5,840 nucleotides of DNA, taken from the NCBI GenBank assembly GCA_045643185.1, contig JAZUKH010000122.1, forward strand, positions 1-5,840, written 5' to 3'. The position numbers and the translations under genes are program-made. Positions within the stretch are counted from its first letter, which is position 1; every line of letters starts with the position of its first letter. Below the pieces are notes generated by a model. It did no database searches, was not told where the DNA came from, and was given only the letters and a program-made list of their open reading frames with translations. This document shows, piece by piece, positions 4,093-5,840 of the stretch. The stretch comes from RGIG464 sp045643185. Lineage in GTDB: Bacteria > Myxococcota_A > Bradymonadia > UBA4248.

Positions 4093-5840
4093 GTGAACGA
4101 GCTTCAGTTCAAACCGAACGAAATCTTTTTGAACAAGTACGAGATTTCCAGTCTCATTGGGACAGGTGCCTTTGGTGGCGTATACAAAGCCCGTGACATC
4201 AAGTTGGATCGAACGGTTGCCATCAAGATCATTCGTTCCCAACAGACATCTCTGGACTCCTTTGCATCCGAAATTGAAGCGGTTAAGCGTTTGGAGCACC
4301 CGAACATTGCGCGTCTGTATGACTTTGACCTGATCAAAGGCGGAACGCCTTGTCTGATCATGGAATTCGTCGATGGACGAGAACTGGGTGACGTTCTTTC
4401 AGCCGAAGGGCCGTTCACCCTAGAACGCATAGCCGACGTCGGTCTTCAGGTCATCGATGCCCTGGTTGAGACTCACAAACTTGGCATCGTCCACTGCGAC
4501 CTTAAACCTGAAAACATCATGCTCACGAGCATGGGCGCACGCACAGACGTCGTGAAACTGATCGACTTCGGCGTTGCCAGTATCGTAACGCAGCTCCATC
4601 AGGACACCAAAAAAGACCGCGCACTCGTTGGTACGCCGCAATATATGGCGCCGGAACAGATCCGACGTGAAAATATCGGCCCCTGGACCGACATTTACGC
4701 CATCGGTCTGATCTTGATCGAGCTATACACGGGCACCATCGTTTTTGATGACGACGATCCGCGTGAAGTGCTCAAAAAGCAGCTCTATTCACAGGTTCCG
4801 ATTCCTCCAGAAGTCGCCAGAACCGAGCTCGGTCCGATCATCGAACACGCGGTCGCCAAAGACCCTGCCGTCCGTTATCAAAGCACGCTTGAATTCTACA
4901 ATGACCTGAAAACTGCCATCGACAACATAAAGGCGGAAGGTCACGCCAAGTACAAGCGAACGCGCATCAACAGCCGCTCATTCCGTGAACGCGCATTTCC
5001 CAGCATTTTTGAAGATGTCGCCGATGCGACCAATCGACCTGATGCGTTTGGACGAATCAACATTGCCTACGATGGTCGACGCGATGCCAGCCGCTCCGAT
5101 CTTCCGGCACTGAATCGCAATAATCTTAACCGACACAACTCGGGCGAGGCTTTTATGCCGACAATTTTTAGCCCGAGAGACGATATTGATAATAATCAGA
5201 CGATTATTGCGAACAAACGTTCGAGCTCCAATCCCAACCGTTATGGCTCCGACCCAACGCGATATGGCTCCGACCCCAACGCGGTCGGTCTTCCAAGCCT
5301 TGGCGAGCGCGTTTCACGCGTGGATTCAGCCCCGACCGGCTGCAGCGTCCCGTTGATAAGCAAAGTGCCGAAAAGCACACACGATGTGACGAGTTCAGTC
5401 AATGACGTCGTGGCTTACGAATCTCATCCAAGATTGAGCCCGGTTTCAGGACACAGCTCGTACAACAATCTGGGCACCGTTGGCAGGGACTCCCATCCAT
5501 CCCTCAACACAGTCGGCAGACGCGATTCACATCCGTCGCTCAACAGCCTCGACAACGCAGTCGCTGACTTTGGCAGTCTTAACGAGTCCATCGACAGGCT
5601 TGAAAAGCCCGACTTGACCGATCGCAAAGACAGCAAACCGTCACAGCCGGAGATCGAGCGTTCACAGGAACGCAAAGACTCATACAGACGTCTGGAAGCC
5701 GTAAAACTCGACTCCAAACGCATATCGGAAGACAACGTCGGACGTGCCCAACTGCAGTCAACCCAGATGACGGTCGTTAACTCCTCGCCTCGTCTGCAGC
5801 CAATTGCCCCGGTCAAATACGAAAGCAAGAAAAAGTCTTT
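4093..5840 (+). CDS. Hanks-type serine/threonine protein kinase, 3' end outside window
   Basis: The frame opens at GTG 4093, 9 bases after GAGGA (4079-4083). An in-frame TGA at 4078-4080 lies just upstream and the first in-frame ATG falls inside the kinase domain, so GTG is the start. At least 582 residues are visible with no stop. The kinase domain spans about 17-276: Gly-rich loop GTGAFGGV (23-30), ATP-anchoring K45 in VAIK, helix-C E60, catalytic loop HCDLKPEN (134-141) with base D136 and N141, DFG (158-160), GTPQYMAPE (180-188), D200 and R261. All residues needed for phosphotransfer from ATP to Ser/Thr are present. The HRD arginine is Cys, making it a non-RD kinase. After about residue 280 comes a long Ser/Asn/Asp/Arg-rich, probably disordered region with short repeats. 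No transmembrane segment or sensor domain has appeared by the right edge, so cellular location and signal are unknown. Such kinases are abundant in Myxococcota. Adjacency to clpA does not prove a functional link. Confidence 0.93.
   Translation, partial: MNELQFKPNEIFLNKYEISSLIGTGAFGGVYKARDIKLDRTVAIKIIRSQQTSLDSFASEIEAVKRLEHPNIARLYDFDLIKGGTPCLIMEFVDGRELGDVLSAEGPFTLERIADVGLQVIDALVETHKLGIVHCDLKPENIMLTSMGARTDVVKLIDFGVASIVTQLHQDTKKDRALVGTPQYMAPEQIRRENIGPWTDIYAIGLILIELYTGTIVFDDDDPREVLKKQLYSQVPIPPEVARTELGPIIEHAVAKDPAVRYQSTLEFYNDLKTAIDNIKAEGHAKYKRTRINSRSFRERAFPSIFEDVADATNRPDAFGRINIAYDGRRDASRSDLPALNRNNLNRHNSGEAFMPTIFSPRDDIDNNQTIIANKRSSSNPNRYGSDPTRYGSDPNAVGLPSLGERVSRVDSAPTGCSVPLISKVPKSTHDVTSSVNDVVAYESHPRLSPVSGHSSYNNLGTVGRDSHPSLNTVGRRDSHPSLNSLDNAVADFGSLNESIDRLEKPDLTDRKDSKPSQPEIERSQERKDSYRRLEAVKLDSKRISEDNVGRAQLQSTQMTVVNSSPRLQPIAPVKYESKKKS
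5239..5280 (+). repeat. Tandem RYGSDP heptad repeat in the kinase tail
   Basis: Two 21-base units encode RYGSDPT and RYGSDPN (residues 383-396). They share the identical 14-base core TATGGCTCCGACCC at 5242-5255 and 5263-5276. The near-identity at DNA level points to a recent slippage-type duplication in the low-complexity tail. Confidence 0.75.
5476..5544 (+). repeat. Tandem TVGR-DSHPSLN repeat in the kinase tail
   Basis: TVGRDSHPSLN (residues 462-472) is followed directly by TVGRRDSHPSLN (473-484). A degenerate third copy, ESHPRLS, lies at residues 443-449. The DNA of the two units differs at many third codon positions while the peptide is kept. That suggests an older duplication under selection for the peptide, perhaps as a docking or phosphorylation motif. 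Confidence 0.7.

Noticed and set aside
5239..5544. Possible CRISPR-like or transposon repeat in the last 600 bases
   Set aside because: The repeats are short, in-frame with the kinase, and tandem without spacers of constant length. They are protein-level repeats, not an array or mobile element.
5424..5828. 134-codon minus-strand frame opposite the kinase tail
   Set aside because: Its Ser/Leu/Arg-rich translation mirrors the low-complexity repeats on the + strand. It has no independent evidence.

Overview
The window looks like a piece of a bacterial chromosome of moderate GC content, most likely from Myxococcota or a related deltaproteobacterial lineage. Three things suggest this: a cysteine-rich protein with TDxxNCGG-type repeats, a Hanks-type Ser/Thr protein kinase with a long low-complexity tail, and a proteobacterial-style clpS-clpA pair. 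The taxonomic guess is an inference and is only moderately secure. All four genes are on the + strand. Two of them are cut by the window edges.

Layout. Positions 1-788 hold the C-terminal part of a cysteine-rich, probably exported or surface-associated repeat protein of unknown function. It is closed by a strong intrinsic terminator (834-869). After a 159-bp spacer come clpS (1029-1334), the N-degron adaptor, and clpA (1444-3837), the AAA+ unfoldase of the ClpAP protease. The 109-bp gap between them holds a hairpin over the clpS stop, an A/T-rich 14-bp palindrome and a plausible promoter for clpA. The 255-bp gap after clpA (3838-4092) holds two strong hairpins, a cluster of TTGTGAC motifs and an A/T-rich promoter-like stretch. 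A Ser/Thr protein kinase then starts at a GTG codon (4093) and runs off the right edge. Its tail is disordered-looking and carries short repeats.

How the genes work together. ClpS delivers proteins with destabilising N-terminal residues to the ClpA N-domain, and ClpA unfolds them into ClpP, which is not encoded here. The kinase has its own upstream signals and nothing in the sequence ties it to ClpAP beyond adjacency. The features most worth a second look are in otherwise known families: a Phe in the usual Met gatekeeper position of ClpS, a ClpA with a long acidic linker and a diverged first AAA+ module beside a canonical second one, a non-RD (HCD) kinase with a repeat-bearing tail, and the inverted and direct TTGTGAC motifs between clpA and the kinase. 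I see no CRISPR array, tRNA, rRNA, insertion sequence or obviously new multi-gene system.
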